Notes: generated by a model from the letters alone, not told the origin. A stretch of DNA of 64,000 nucleotides from an uncultured bacterium (GCA_947651225.1 CANSYK010000013.1:1-64000), one strand, 5' to 3'. Positions 49,934 to 58,601 are shown, counted from the stretch's first letter. Made by a program: numbers and translations.

Positions 49934-52024
49934 ATGAAATTATCAGATAAAATTCTAGAAGAAAAAAAGGAATATGAAGAACGGTTTTCGCTTGCAACTG
50001 AACGAATCCGCTCGATCTATAAAGAAACACAAGAAAAAGACTGCCCTGTCAGGAAACATGGCGCTGCTTTTGGAGAATGTTTTTTCTACACCGCTTCTTT
50101 TTTATTGCAGATTGCTGACTTTTTAGAGCAAAAAGAAAAGAAAAAACTGTCTGAATACTCCCTTGAGGAACTAAAGGCACTAAACACTACTCTATATCAG
50201 GATGTCCTTCCTGCAAATTATGAAAAAAGTTTTTCCAATCCGGCATATGCAAAAAAGACGCTTGGAGAAGAATTTTCTACGGTCTTGTGTACTTTATATA
50301 CCGAACTTCGCAGTAATATCGCCTATGCCTTTGAGAACAGGCTCTTTTACCTAACCATCAGCTTTGAACTTTTTATCGAAATCTATAATATTTTAGAACA
50401 GCCAAACGCCGATGCCAAAGAGGTAAAATCTGCAATATATTATTATTTCTTTGACTATGCAGATCTTATGGCCGAAGACAATCTTCACGATTCCTTTGAT
50501 CCGGAATATGACTTTGCCGCCGACATAATCTGCCACTGTGATTTGCAGGATTTACGCTATCTATATTATTTTGGAGAATATATTTCTGAAAATGAATTAA
50601 AAACAGCGGCCTATTTGAATACCTTGTCTGAAGAGGAAATCCACGATATGGCATTTACCTTTACTGATGGCTTCCGCCGCGGCTTTGAACTGTACCGGAT
50701 TGACCTTTCAAAGAAAAGGGCAGTCAATATCCGCTACCGTCTTGGTATGGAACGACTGGTACGCACTATCATAGAACAATTTCGGGAACTTGGATTGAAA
50801 CCTTGTATTTATCGTGCTGGCACCAGTATCCGTCAGCGAAGCCCACGCGGAAAAATCGGATATACCGGATCTTCCCCAAACAAACAGTACGACTACGACC
50901 ACCGCATGGACGATGCCATCTTTTTTGACAAAGCCTATGCCGACCGTCGGTTACAGGTACAAAAACAAGTGCTGGAATCCATAAAAGACCTCTGTGCTGA
51001 CTTTGCAGGCCCTGCCGTTATTGAAACTTTTGGCGAAGAACCTTTTAATCCGATTGAAAAAGAAGAAGCCCTGCAATATTCTGCAAAACAGCAGAAATGG
51101 AAAGTGGAATTTCAAGCAGCAAATGGTCTTTTAACCAATGAATATATTCCGGGGGATCAGACCAGTTTTTCGATTATCGCCTACCCTCTGCCGGAAATTG
51201 GGACAGATTATGAAAATATATTTGCAGAAACCATTCGTGTCAATACCCTGAACCAGACAGAATATCTGGATATTCAGACAAAAATGATTGATGCGCTTGA
51301 CCAGGGCGAATTTGTCACCATTACCGGACGCAAAAAGAACAAAACAAAATTGACGGTCTCCCTGACACCAATAGAACAGCCCGAAAAAGAAACCCGTTTT
51401 GAAAACTGCCTTGCAGATGTCAACATCCCACTTGGAGAAGTCTTTACCACACCACAGTTAAAGGGTACAGAAGGTATACTTCATGTGACAAAGGTATTTT
51501 TAAATGACTTAGAATACCATGACCTTTCCCTGACTTTTAAAGATGGTGTTGTCACAGACTATAACTGCAGTAATTTTAACACCGAAGAGGAAAATAAAAG
51601 ATATATCCGTGCCAACGTTTTATATCACCATGATACCCTTCCAATGGGCGAATTTGCAATTGGAACCAATACAACCGCTTATGCCATGGGAAAAAAATAC
51701 AATATTTCCCATCTGCTCCCTATCCTGATTGCAGAAAAAACCGGACCGCACTTTGCAGTAGGCGATACCTGTTTTTCCCATGAAGAAGAACTTACCACTT
51801 ACAATCCCGATGGCAAAAAAATGATTGCAAAAGAAAATGATTACTCTCTGCTACGCCATACCGACAGCCAAAACGCCTATTTTAACTGCCACACAGACAT
51901 CACGATTCCATATGATGAGCTGGGTGATATCTGCGTACACACAAAAGACGGAAAAGTAATTCCAATTATTCAGGATGGCCGCTTTGTCCTACCTGGAACA
52001 GAGCAGTTAAATAAGGAACTGTAG
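49934..52024 (+). CDS. M29-type (thermophilic) aminopeptidase-like protein with long N-terminal extension
   Basis: 696 residues. The C-terminal 370 residues carry the M29 pattern: DVNIPLGEVFTTPQLKGTEG, YHHDTLPMGEFAIGTN and EKTGPHFAVGD, which hold the Glu and His ligands of the dinuclear metal site. The N-terminal 320 residues are helical, with no signal peptide, and are longer than in AmpS/AmpT; their role is unknown. It follows the glycosyltransferase by 23 bases, an unexpected pairing. Its last codons (KEL) run into a GGAACTGTAG hairpin. Cleavage of N-terminal amino acids from peptides is the family activity. Confidence 0.78.
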   Translation: MKLSDKILEEKKEYEERFSLATERIRSIYKETQEKDCPVRKHGAAFGECFFYTASFLLQIADFLEQKEKKKLSEYSLEELKALNTTLYQDVLPANYEKSFSNPAYAKKTLGEEFSTVLCTLYTELRSNIAYAFENRLFYLTISFELFIEIYNILEQPNADAKEVKSAIYYYFFDYADLMAEDNLHDSFDPEYDFAADIICHCDLQDLRYLYYFGEYISENELKTAAYLNTLSEEEIHDMAFTFTDGFRRGFELYRIDLSKKRAVNIRYRLGMERLVRTIIEQFRELGLKPCIYRAGTSIRQRSPRGKIGYTGSSPNKQYDYDHRMDDAIFFDKAYADRRLQVQKQVLESIKDLCADFAGPAVIETFGEEPFNPIEKEEALQYSAKQQKWKVEFQAANGLLTNEYIPGDQTSFSIIAYPLPEIGTDYENIFAETIRVNTLNQTEYLDIQTKMIDALDQGEFVTITGRKKNKTKLTVSLTPIEQPEKETRFENCLADVNIPLGEVFTTPQLKGTEGILHVTKVFLNDLEYHDLSLTFKDGVVTDYNCSNFNTEEENKRYIRANVLYHHDTLPMGEFAIGTNTTAYAMGKKYNISHLLPILIAEKTGPHFAVGDTCFSHEEELTTYNPDGKKMIAKENDYSLLRHTDSQNAYFNCHTDITIPYDELGDICVHTKDGKVIPIIQDGRFVLPGTEQLNKEL

Positions 52025-52045
52025 GAAAAGAACTGCTACAGTTCC
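52015..52045. terminator. GGAACTGTAG hairpin between convergent genes
   Basis: GGAACTGTAG (52015-52024) and CTACAGTTCC (52036-52045), perfect 10-bp stem. The left arm contains the aminopeptidase stop codon. It resembles repeat family A, and lies between convergent genes. Confidence 0.65.
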
Positions 52046-52052
52046 TAAAGTT

Positions 52053-52826
52053 CTATAAATTGGCAAAATCCAGGAATAAAAGCTTCATCTTCTCTTCACT
52101 GTCTACAAATTCATTTCCATGATTTGTACCAGTATACAAAAGTTTTCCGTCCCTATAGGCAAACAGGGTATTCAAAGGCAGTTCTTCCCACAAGCTCCCA
52201 TCTAACGGCCTTGTGGAAATCACAACTGCCTCCCCCCTGTGGCAACAAAAGAGGCTTTCTTTATAATTGGTATGGACATAAAAAAGTTCTCCATCATAAA
52301 AAATAAGATTTAATTTATTTTCTGGTGATATCTTTGAAATAATCTCATCCATTAAATGAAACCGTTCTTCCTGCGTCAATGCCCTGTTTTTCCGCTCCTG
52401 TTCTACATTCACCCTGCTAATCATATAGCTAAGAATCCTCTCGCTGTCTGTCTCCCCCTCCTGCATATGCACAAAAGGATTCAGTGCATCACATTCAAAA
52501 ATAGTCCCATTATGCGCCAATGTCCAGACACGCTCCTGATTATCCCGCATTACAAAAGGATGGGTGTTTTCGTATTCCAGATTTCCCCTTGTTGCAAGCC
52601 GAATATGTGCAATCATATTGTCTGCTTCAATCTTTGCCTGAAGCCTCTGTTTCAAATAATCACTTTTGCAGGAATTTTCCGGTTGTTTTTCCAAAGACAC
52701 TGCATTTCCATAAAAAAATGCCATCCCCCACCCATGGGGATGTTCCACACCATGCGAAAAGAACTCCCGCAGCAAATCATTTAACAGAAGCTTCTTTTTC
52801 GAACTGACTCCAAACAATTCACACAT
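52053..52826 (-). CDS. Class II glutamine amidotransferase, YafJ/EgtC-like
   Basis: 257 residues of the Ntn-hydrolase GATase_4 family. Cys2 follows the initiator Met (MCELFG) and would be the nucleophile after Met removal. Other conserved parts are GVEHPHGWGMAFFYG, MIAHIRLATRGN, LAHNGTI and TDSERILSYM. No synthase domain is fused, as in EgtC, which hydrolyses a gamma-glutamyl amide in ergothioneine synthesis. It overlaps the upstream glutamate-cysteine ligase-like gene by eight bases and is third in an operon with two such ligases. A role in removing or transferring a gamma-glutamyl group is inferred from this. Confidence 0.85.
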   Translation of the reverse strand: MCELFGVSSKKKLLLNDLLREFFSHGVEHPHGWGMAFFYGNAVSLEKQPENSCKSDYLKQRLQAKIEADNMIAHIRLATRGNLEYENTHPFVMRDNQERVWTLAHNGTIFECDALNPFVHMQEGETDSERILSYMISRVNVEQERKNRALTQEERFHLMDEIISKISPENKLNLIFYDGELFYVHTNYKESLFCCHRGEAVVISTRPLDGSLWEELPLNTLFAYRDGKLLYTGTNHGNEFVDSEEKMKLLFLDFANL

Positions 52827-54096
52827 TTGCTCTTTCCTGCCTTTCCTTTGCTAATTTCAGTGCTTTTTTTACATAGCTGCCCTGAAACTGTTCCCGGATT
52901 TTCCATGCATACCGATTTTGGGCATCTAGAAACTTCTCACATTCAAACGCTAAAACCTCTTCTACCGGAATCCTAAGAGATTGGTAAAATTCTTTCATTG
53001 CCTCAATTATTTTGATTGCTGCACCTGCAACGGAATAATTTTCTCCATCGGAAAGCACAATTCTGACTGTCTTTAAATCATACCGTGCGGCATTTTTAAA
53101 ATTCTGCACTGCCTGTATCTGTTCCTTCCCTTTAAAATGCCAGTCTTTTGAAGCAGCAAGCCATACCATAAGAAGCTGTGCAAAAACAATATCCTTTTCC
53201 TCCACGCCAAACTCCGAAAGGGGATTTAAGTCAAACATCCGCAGTTCAATATGGTTCACCCCATTCTCCCGCAGGGCATCCAGACTGTTTTCTCCCTTCG
53301 GTTTTAAGCGAATCGGATAATATAATTCTGACGCTGCTTTTAACAGTCCACTATCCACATATTTCTGAATGCTGGCAGCATAGGCATCAATATTGGAATA
53401 GTCAAAAACTGGCGCAAACTCATTCCAATATCCTATTTCACTGCATCTGACTGACGCCATGCCAGTAAAAATATCCCTGTCATAAACTCCTTTTTCCACA
53501 AAAGAACTGTCCATAACCGGGCTTGCAGCCGTAATTGCCACAAGAAGCCAGCCGTAAGCCGCCATTTTCTTTGCCAGATTCAGATAAAGATGATTTTTAT
53601 ATTCTGTATAATCCCTTATCTCCTGCAATCTAAAATTTTCTTTTAATAATTCTTCCGAAAAAGAAAAATTCACATGAATTCCAGAAAAAGTCATTTTATA
53701 GCGTCCATATTTATCTGACAAATAATCCCGGTACGCCGTTTTGGACACATTTTCCCCTTCAAAACGTGCAACCGGAATATCCCTTTCATTCTCAATATAA
53801 GGTGGATTGGAAAAAGGCCATAGATATTCTTTTTGGGGAAGGCTCTGCAACTTTTTGTGAATACGGCGGCTGTGGGAGTTAAGTTCCTTTACAGCGGCCT
53901 CTATGCTGTTATGCACTGCCGTGTTAATTTCTGTCTGATTTTCGCAAAAGTCCTTTACAATATGCGCATCCTCAGGAAAAGGATGCAGGGTATGCGCAAA
54001 TTTTCCATTTCCAAGAACCCGCAGACTCTCCATCTCCAATCCAAAATATCCATCCAAAATATGCGTTTTTATCGATTCCTTCTCGATGTGCAGCAT
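52819..54096 (-). CDS. GshA-type glutamate-cysteine ligase-like protein
   Basis: 425 residues from ATG 54096, with GGGAGG upstream; a GTG one codon earlier is possible. It matches the proteobacterial/GshF-N glutamate-cysteine ligase family: GLEMESLRVLGNGKFAHTLH, ENQTEINTAV, NPPYIENERDIPVARF, RYGRYKMTFSGIH-like YGRYKMTFSGIHVNFSF and HIELRMFDLNP. The enzyme would join the gamma-carboxyl of Glu to an amino group, classically Cys, with ATP. It starts on the last base of the upstream GCS2-family gene. No glutathione synthetase is present in the window. Confidence 0.85.
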   Translation of the reverse strand: MLHIEKESIKTHILDGYFGLEMESLRVLGNGKFAHTLHPFPEDAHIVKDFCENQTEINTAVHNSIEAAVKELNSHSRRIHKKLQSLPQKEYLWPFSNPPYIENERDIPVARFEGENVSKTAYRDYLSDKYGRYKMTFSGIHVNFSFSEELLKENFRLQEIRDYTEYKNHLYLNLAKKMAAYGWLLVAITAASPVMDSSFVEKGVYDRDIFTGMASVRCSEIGYWNEFAPVFDYSNIDAYAASIQKYVDSGLLKAASELYYPIRLKPKGENSLDALRENGVNHIELRMFDLNPLSEFGVEEKDIVFAQLLMVWLAASKDWHFKGKEQIQAVQNFKNAARYDLKTVRIVLSDGENYSVAGAAIKIIEAMKEFYQSLRIPVEEVLAFECEKFLDAQNRYAWKIREQFQGSYVKKALKLAKERQERANV

Positions 54097-55280
54097 CACA
54101 ACCTCCCATATTCCTCGATATAATCATCCATACTCTTTCCTGACAAAAGCCCCTCTGCCATTTCTCTTGCAGGACTGAGAAGATTTTCTGCTCTTTGATG
54201 CAAAGACACCAAAAACTTTTCTTCTCCAAACCCTCTTTTGTGCAAGCCTGCTTTTGCAATATCCAGTACATCCATAATAAGAACAGAAACTTTCTTCCAG
54301 TCAAAGGTATCAGGAAGCTCTTTTTTTACAAACATACGCCTAAGCTCGGAAGCATTATACCCTTTATGATAAATCACATGATCATTCTCTAACAGCCCTG
54401 TCAATGCACCAAGATTTTCCATCAGACCGGCATGCAATGCTGCTGATGCCATAATCTCCTTTACCGGCTGCTCACAGACACTGCGAAATTCTACCGTTCC
54501 CTGGAATGTCAAATCTTCAAATTTGAAGGAACGCAAATATTGCAAATCCGACAATTCCGGCTGAATACAAATATTTTGATAACCATTCCCATCAAAATAT
54601 TCTCCAACAATTTCATCCAGTTCAAAATATTCTGCCAGTGATACCGGATGAAAATTAACATATTTTCCTTCCCGTTCCACGCAATACAAACTCATACTCG
54701 CAATATAGCGTATAATTTCATCGGTTGATTCAAACTCCAGACCATACATATCTACATTATGCCTGTTCAGCCCATGAAGGCTGTTCCGCCAAAAACCATC
54801 CCGGCTGCAGAGAATCTCCTGATTTTCTCCCCATGGAGAATTTGCAAAAACCAGCGCCTTAAGTGGCTCTAACTTTGTAAACGTGTTTAACGTTTCTACC
54901 AGACTGCCTTCCTCTACATCCATCTGTATCTGGCTTGCACAGGAAAACAGCCCAAAGTTTGGGTGATTGTGGAATAAAATCTTCCTGCCATACTCTTTAT
55001 AAGAAGAAAGATGATGCAGCAGCATACGGTACCGTTCACTGACTACAGGCACATTATTGTTGACAGCATGACATGGGTTAATCCCCATTCCCGTCAGCGC
55101 ATGGTTATATTTCCCTAAAGACTCCTGTACAAAGCAATAATATGATACGAACCGCTGATACAATATGTTCATATCTAATTCTGTCCCAAAGGAAAACTCC
55201 AATGTATTATAACTGCAGTCAAATGAAATCCCATCTCCCGTCTCCTCATCAATTGCCTCTTCCAATTTTCTATTTTTCAT
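54096..55280 (-). CDS. GCS2-family glutamate-cysteine ligase-like protein
   Basis: 394 residues from ATG 55280 (GAGG upstream). It fits the GCS2 family (EgtA, plant-type and YbdK-like carboxylate-amine ligases): FSFGTELDM, CASQIQMDVEEGSLVETL, ALVFANSPWGE, SRDGFWRNSLHG and GTVEFRSVCEQP. The family forms gamma-glutamyl or related amide bonds with ATP. It is the first gene of a translationally coupled operon with a second, unrelated-family ligase and an EgtC-like amidotransferase. Having both ligase families side by side is unusual. A DUF1858 gene lies 180 bases upstream on the same strand. Confidence 0.82.
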   Translation of the reverse strand: MKNRKLEEAIDEETGDGISFDCSYNTLEFSFGTELDMNILYQRFVSYYCFVQESLGKYNHALTGMGINPCHAVNNNVPVVSERYRMLLHHLSSYKEYGRKILFHNHPNFGLFSCASQIQMDVEEGSLVETLNTFTKLEPLKALVFANSPWGENQEILCSRDGFWRNSLHGLNRHNVDMYGLEFESTDEIIRYIASMSLYCVEREGKYVNFHPVSLAEYFELDEIVGEYFDGNGYQNICIQPELSDLQYLRSFKFEDLTFQGTVEFRSVCEQPVKEIMASAALHAGLMENLGALTGLLENDHVIYHKGYNASELRRMFVKKELPDTFDWKKVSVLIMDVLDIAKAGLHKRGFGEEKFLVSLHQRAENLLSPAREMAEGLLSGKSMDDYIEEYGRL

Positions 55281-55308
55281 TTTTTCCAACCTCTGCATAT
55301 GAGTATAA

Positions 55309-55335
55309 GGAACGATGGCACCCCTTCATCGTTCC
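55309..55335 (-). terminator. Hairpin between DUF1858 gene and the ligase operon
   Basis: GGAACGATG (55309-55317) and CATCGTTCC (55327-55335), perfect 9-bp stem with a 9-base loop. The T tract is weak, so it may be a terminator with partial read-through or a leader structure for the ligase operon. Confidence 0.5.
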
Positions 55336-55461
55336 CGGCAAAATTTTTGCAGCATCTTGCTCCTGCTTATGGAAAGTATATTAACACCATTTACCTACTA
55401 TGTCAATATGTTTATATGTTATACATCCCTTTTTCTTTCACTTCCCAAAACTGCATTCTTT

Positions 55462-55668
55462 CTACTCTACAGAACCATTAATATGCTCGTCCAGCTTGTG
55501 AATTAATTCCTCCAAATCACATTGATGTGTCTGACATGCCTGCTCCAATGTCTCCCTCGGGGACATATGGCAGGATATACAGTGCATTCCCATTTCATTA
55601 AAACACTCCGCCGCAGACGGATGATACTGTAAAATTGCTCCTATTAATGAATATTTTGTAATAACCAT
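55462..55668 (-). CDS. DUF1858 redox-disulfide domain protein
   Basis: 68 residues, the full length of the domain. TKYSLIGAILQYHPSAAECF followed by MGMHCISCHMSPRETLEQAC matches the hybrid-cluster-protein-associated disulfide domain also found at the N-terminus of ScdA/YtfE proteins. The CxxC motif (HCISCH) is expected to switch between dithiol and disulfide or to serve in electron transfer. It is transcribed towards the glutamate-cysteine ligase operon. Divergent from it is a signal-peptidase-like gene. Confidence 0.88.
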   Translation of the reverse strand: MVITKYSLIGAILQYHPSAAECFNEMGMHCISCHMSPRETLEQACQTHQCDLEELIHKLDEHINGSVE

Positions 55669-55716
55669 TTACAACCTCATTTCTGTAAGGAACTGTCCAC
55701 AACAACATTTCCTTAC

Positions 55717-55745
55717 TTGTCATTTTTCCTTGCATATTATATACT
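55717..55745 (+). promoter_or_regulatory. Promoter of the signal-peptidase-like operon
   Basis: TTGTCA (55717-55722), 17-base spacer, TATACT (55740-55745). It places the transcript start near 55752, so the frame beginning at 55717 cannot be the gene start; the ATG at 55783 is favoured. Confidence 0.75.
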
Positions 55746-55782
55746 ATTGGAAATGGAGATACAAGAACGGAGATTTATTAAT

Positions 55783-56259
55783 ATGACGCCAGAAGAAGCA
55801 TCAAAAAAAACGCTGGAACAACTTCTTCCGCTTCTTAAGGAAGGACAGGCTGTTGAAATCCACCCACAGGGAAGCAGTATGTTTCCGCTTTTAACAGAAG
55901 GCAGGGACAGTGTCATGATTCAGGCATTAGATGGTACTGTGCCAAAAAGAGGGGATATTTTACTCTACCAGAGAAGCAGCGGGCTTTTGGTGCTACACCG
56001 GGTTTGCCGTACCCGGAAAGAAGGTTATTATTTTGTCGGGGACAATCAGACAGAAGTGGAAGGACCTTTGGATTTTTCACAGCTTCTTGGCATAGTAACA
56101 CAGATTCGGCGCAAGGGACGACTTTTTTCTGTACAACATCCTGTTTATCAGGCGGTCAGCAGAGCATGGCTTTTTGTGCGCCCAATCCGCCACTTGATCA
56201 GCCGGCCAATTGGGATATTATGGCGTGCCATCCAGAACAAATTACGAAGATTTTTATAG
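55783..56259 (+). CDS. S26B-like (Ser-His) signal-peptidase-family protein
   Basis: 158 residues from ATG 55783, with ACGGAG upstream and a promoter consistent with this start. Ser32 in GSSMFPLL is the expected nucleophile; His72 in VLHRV replaces the Lys of ordinary signal peptidases, as in SipW/eukaryotic-type enzymes; Asp87 in FVGDNQ completes the triad. There is no clear N-terminal membrane anchor; the C-terminus is basic and amphipathic (RPIRHLISRPIGILWRAI). Such S24/S26 proteins occur with NTP_transf_5 and PqqD proteins in putative RiPP loci. The nucleotidyltransferase gene follows 26 bases later. The substrate is unknown. Confidence 0.78.
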   Translation: MTPEEASKKTLEQLLPLLKEGQAVEIHPQGSSMFPLLTEGRDSVMIQALDGTVPKRGDILLYQRSSGLLVLHRVCRTRKEGYYFVGDNQTEVEGPLDFSQLLGIVTQIRRKGRLFSVQHPVYQAVSRAWLFVRPIRHLISRPIGILWRAIQNKLRRFL

Positions 56260-56285
56260 ATATCATTAAAAAATGAGGAAATCAC

Positions 56286-57461
56286 ATGAAACAGGAAGAA
56301 ACACTTTTCTTAAAAATATTAAATGCTTCTCTTCATCCAGAAGATACTGCCCTCTGGCAGTCTTTTGATCCTGCTTTATTGCAGGAACTACAGCCAAAAA
56401 TTTTTACACTTGCCAGAAAGCATAAAATTCTTCCACCAGTATATGAACTGTACTGCTGCAAGGAAATTTCACTGGAACATACTCCTCAGCTTACCTCAGA
56501 AATTTCCACCTATGCACTTTCCTGCTACCAGATGTATGGCTTTACGAATTATGTTTCCAGGCTTTTGGATTCTGCTGAAATTCCCTTTTTCCTTTTAAAA
56601 GGGATCAAGCTTTCCGAGCTTTATCCAAAGCCGGAATTCCGCCGTTTTGGAGATGTGGATATCCTGATTAATGATGACACTCTTTTTGAAAAGGCAAGAC
56701 AGCTCTTGTCAGAAAATGGTTTTCAATCCCAAAAACTTTTAGTAGACCATCACATTGAAATGACCTATGTACGGCCGGAACGAACTTATATTTTAGAACT
56801 GCACCGAAAAGCCATTTCCAGCCAGGACAGCAAAAAGCTGGACACTTCCATTAACAGGTTTTTTGACTCTCTTCCACTAGAACAGCCGCTTTCTCCCGCA
56901 GTGGAAGCATTTTACCTGATTCTTCATATGCTGCAGCATTTGCTAAGCTCCGGCTTTGGCGTTAAACTGCTCTGTGACTGGGTTGTATATCTGGAACACC
57001 ATATAGATAAAATAGATTCCGTACAGCTAAAAACCATCTTAGATGAGCTTGGCCTCTTTACCTTTGCGCATACCATAACAGAACTCTGTGTCCAAAAACT
57101 GGGACTGACTATGGTTCCCGAATGTTTCTGCCAGCCGCTTTCTGACAAAAAACAGAAAATGGCGGTATTGGCAGAAGATATCTTTACCGCAGGCGAATTT
57201 GGAAAAACCGATCCCTCCCGTATGCTGATTTTAAAAAATGGTTCCTCTTTTTCTGACTATTTAAAAGAATTCCATTTCCAGATGAAGCGACGCTATCCGT
57301 CCTTACAGCGTATTGTACCATTATGGCCGGCACTGTGGATTCTGACAGGATTCTATTTTGTTTACAATAACCGCCATTTGCGCCACACAAGTACACACGA
57401 TATTTTACAAAATGCCAAAGCGCGCCAACGCCTGTTAGATAAAATGCGGATTCGTCTCTAA
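56286..57461 (+). CDS. NTP_transf_5 nucleotidyltransferase-family protein
   Basis: 391 residues. The Pol-beta-like core is visible: FFLLKGIKLSELYP, then RRFGDVDILIN with the DxD-type catalytic acids, then HHIEMTYVRPERTYILELH. The C-terminal 180 residues are helical with a hydrophobic segment (PLWPALWILTGFYFVYNNRH). This family is found in lasso-peptide and other RiPP clusters, where related enzymes may nucleotidylate or phosphorylate the peptide. It sits between an S26B-like protease and a PqqD-like protein. GAGGAA lies before ATG 56286. Substrate unknown. Confidence 0.8.
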   Translation: MKQEETLFLKILNASLHPEDTALWQSFDPALLQELQPKIFTLARKHKILPPVYELYCCKEISLEHTPQLTSEISTYALSCYQMYGFTNYVSRLLDSAEIPFFLLKGIKLSELYPKPEFRRFGDVDILINDDTLFEKARQLLSENGFQSQKLLVDHHIEMTYVRPERTYILELHRKAISSQDSKKLDTSINRFFDSLPLEQPLSPAVEAFYLILHMLQHLLSSGFGVKLLCDWVVYLEHHIDKIDSVQLKTILDELGLFTFAHTITELCVQKLGLTMVPECFCQPLSDKKQKMAVLAEDIFTAGEFGKTDPSRMLILKNGSSFSDYLKEFHFQMKRRYPSLQRIVPLWPALWILTGFYFVYNNRHLRHTSTHDILQNAKARQRLLDKMRIRL

Positions 57462-57463
57462 AA

Positions 57464-57490
57464 AAGCGCACCAACTTTGTTGGTGCGCTT
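57464..57490. terminator. Perfect 12-bp hairpin between nucleotidyltransferase and PqqD genes
   Basis: AAGCGCACCAAC (57464-57475), TTT loop, GTTGGTGCGCTT (57479-57490). The T run lies on the minus-strand side, so on the plus strand it may act as an attenuator or processing hairpin rather than a full terminator. Confidence 0.65.
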
Positions 57491-57543
57491 AACGGCTGCT
57501 ACATGACAACGCAACTTCCTATCACACAAGAAAGGTTAAAATT

Positions 57544-57813
57544 ATGCGGGCAAATAATACTTTTACTTTACGCAATATTGGTGATATTTATTTTATTCTT
57601 CCAGCAGACCGGACAGCCTTCCTGTCTACTGACCAGATGCTTACCATCAATGAAACAGGCGCTTATCTCTGGAACTGCCTGCAAAAAAATGTGACATTAG
57701 AAGAACTGGCTTCTGCGTTACAAAATTATTACCAAATCGATTATGAAATGGCGTATGAAGATACCAAAGGATTCCTTGTATCACTACAAAAAATCCATGC
57801 GATAAGCGAGTAA
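57544..57813 (+). CDS. PqqD-family peptide-chaperone-like protein
   Basis: 89 residues, the size of a free-standing PqqD/RRE domain. NIGDIYFILPADRTAFLSTD, LTINETGAYLWNCLQKNVTLEELA and the following helix (DYEMAYEDTKGFLVSLQ) give the winged-helix pattern that binds RiPP leader peptides. AAAGG precedes ATG 57544. No precursor peptide, radical SAM enzyme or cyclase is visible within the window, so its partner is either elsewhere or the module has another use. An overlapping 63-codon frame from 57503 is judged a shadow. Confidence 0.82.
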   Translation: MRANNTFTLRNIGDIYFILPADRTAFLSTDQMLTINETGAYLWNCLQKNVTLEELASALQNYYQIDYEMAYEDTKGFLVSLQKIHAISE

Positions 57814-57820
57814 AGAACTG

Positions 57821-57871
57821 CTTTATTCCTGCCAAGCAACACGCCAGGCGAACATACCTGCATGTATACTT
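57821..57871. repeat. Half copy of repeat family C
   Basis: TTTATTCCTGCCAAGCAACA and following bases match the left arm and loop of the 4967-5050 palindrome with several changes. It is between the PqqD gene and the convergent ABC-2 permease gene. Confidence 0.65.
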
Positions 57872-57899
57872 GGAAAATGCAGATTGTGAGAATAAATTT

Positions 57900-58601
57900 T
57901 CAAACACACTGCAGGCAATGCACTTTCTTATATGCCACAATAAATAATCCTGCTGCAATCAGCATATTTCCCACAATAATACAGATATTTTCTAATCCAA
58001 TCTGCAAATTATTTACCTGATTCAGCATACGGCTAACCTGTTCTGAATAAATAAACTTTGCTACCTTTGCAATTGTATGATTAAACCCTGACAACATAGG
58101 CAGAAAAGAGAAAACCACCATAACCGGTACCGTTATAGAAGTAGCCATCATTTCTGTCCGGCTCCAGATGCCAATTGCCGCTCCGATCAAAATAGAGGCT
58201 AAAATCCCCACTGCCATAATTCCCATAAAAATAATACTCTCTTTTAACTTATAGTTGCCAGCAAGGCAGATTACCATTGCCCCAAGCATGCACACAAACC
58301 AGATATAACTGCCAATCCCCAATAAATACTCATGCGGCCTTACATTTGACATCATCAATACCCGAAGTGTATTTTTCTCCTTTTCTTCTGCTATCACAGC
58401 CGCCATACTTGTCAAAGGCGCCATCCCTATATACATTGCAGCAAACATGGTTACAAAATAATTCTTTGGCATTTCTTCTATTTGTATTGCCTCATTCATT
58501 ATCAGGGTAAGCACAGGAAACATGACAAACTGAATCAAAATGGCCTTATTTTTAAAAGTATCTTTTATTTGCTTTTTAAAAACCGCAGCAATATTATTCA
58601 T
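57900..58601 (-). CDS. ABC-2 type transporter permease
   Basis: 233 residues from ATG 58601 (GGGAGGAT just upstream). Six membrane helices are expected; MFAAMYIGMAPLTSMAAVIAE, EEKEKNTLRVLMMSNVRP and EYLLGIGSYIW match the ABC-2 permease pattern around the coupling loop. It overlaps the ATPase gene by eight bases. The two form an exporter controlled by a LytTR protein. Similar small exporters move peptides, antibiotics or lipids. The final residues (KVHCLQCV) end near the half copy of repeat C. Confidence 0.88.
   Translation of the reverse strand: MNNIAAVFKKQIKDTFKNKAILIQFVMFPVLTLIMNEAIQIEEMPKNYFVTMFAAMYIGMAPLTSMAAVIAEEKEKNTLRVLMMSNVRPHEYLLGIGSYIWFVCMLGAMVICLAGNYKLKESIIFMGIMAVGILASILIGAAIGIWSRTEMMATSITVPVMVVFSFLPMLSGFNHTIAKVAKFIYSEQVSRMLNQVNNLQIGLENICIIVGNMLIAAGLFIVAYKKVHCLQCV

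Noticed and set aside
57503-57694. 63-codon frame that could be a RiPP precursor before PqqD
   Set aside because: It overlaps the PqqD gene in another frame, has no ribosome binding site of its own and no leader/core layout.
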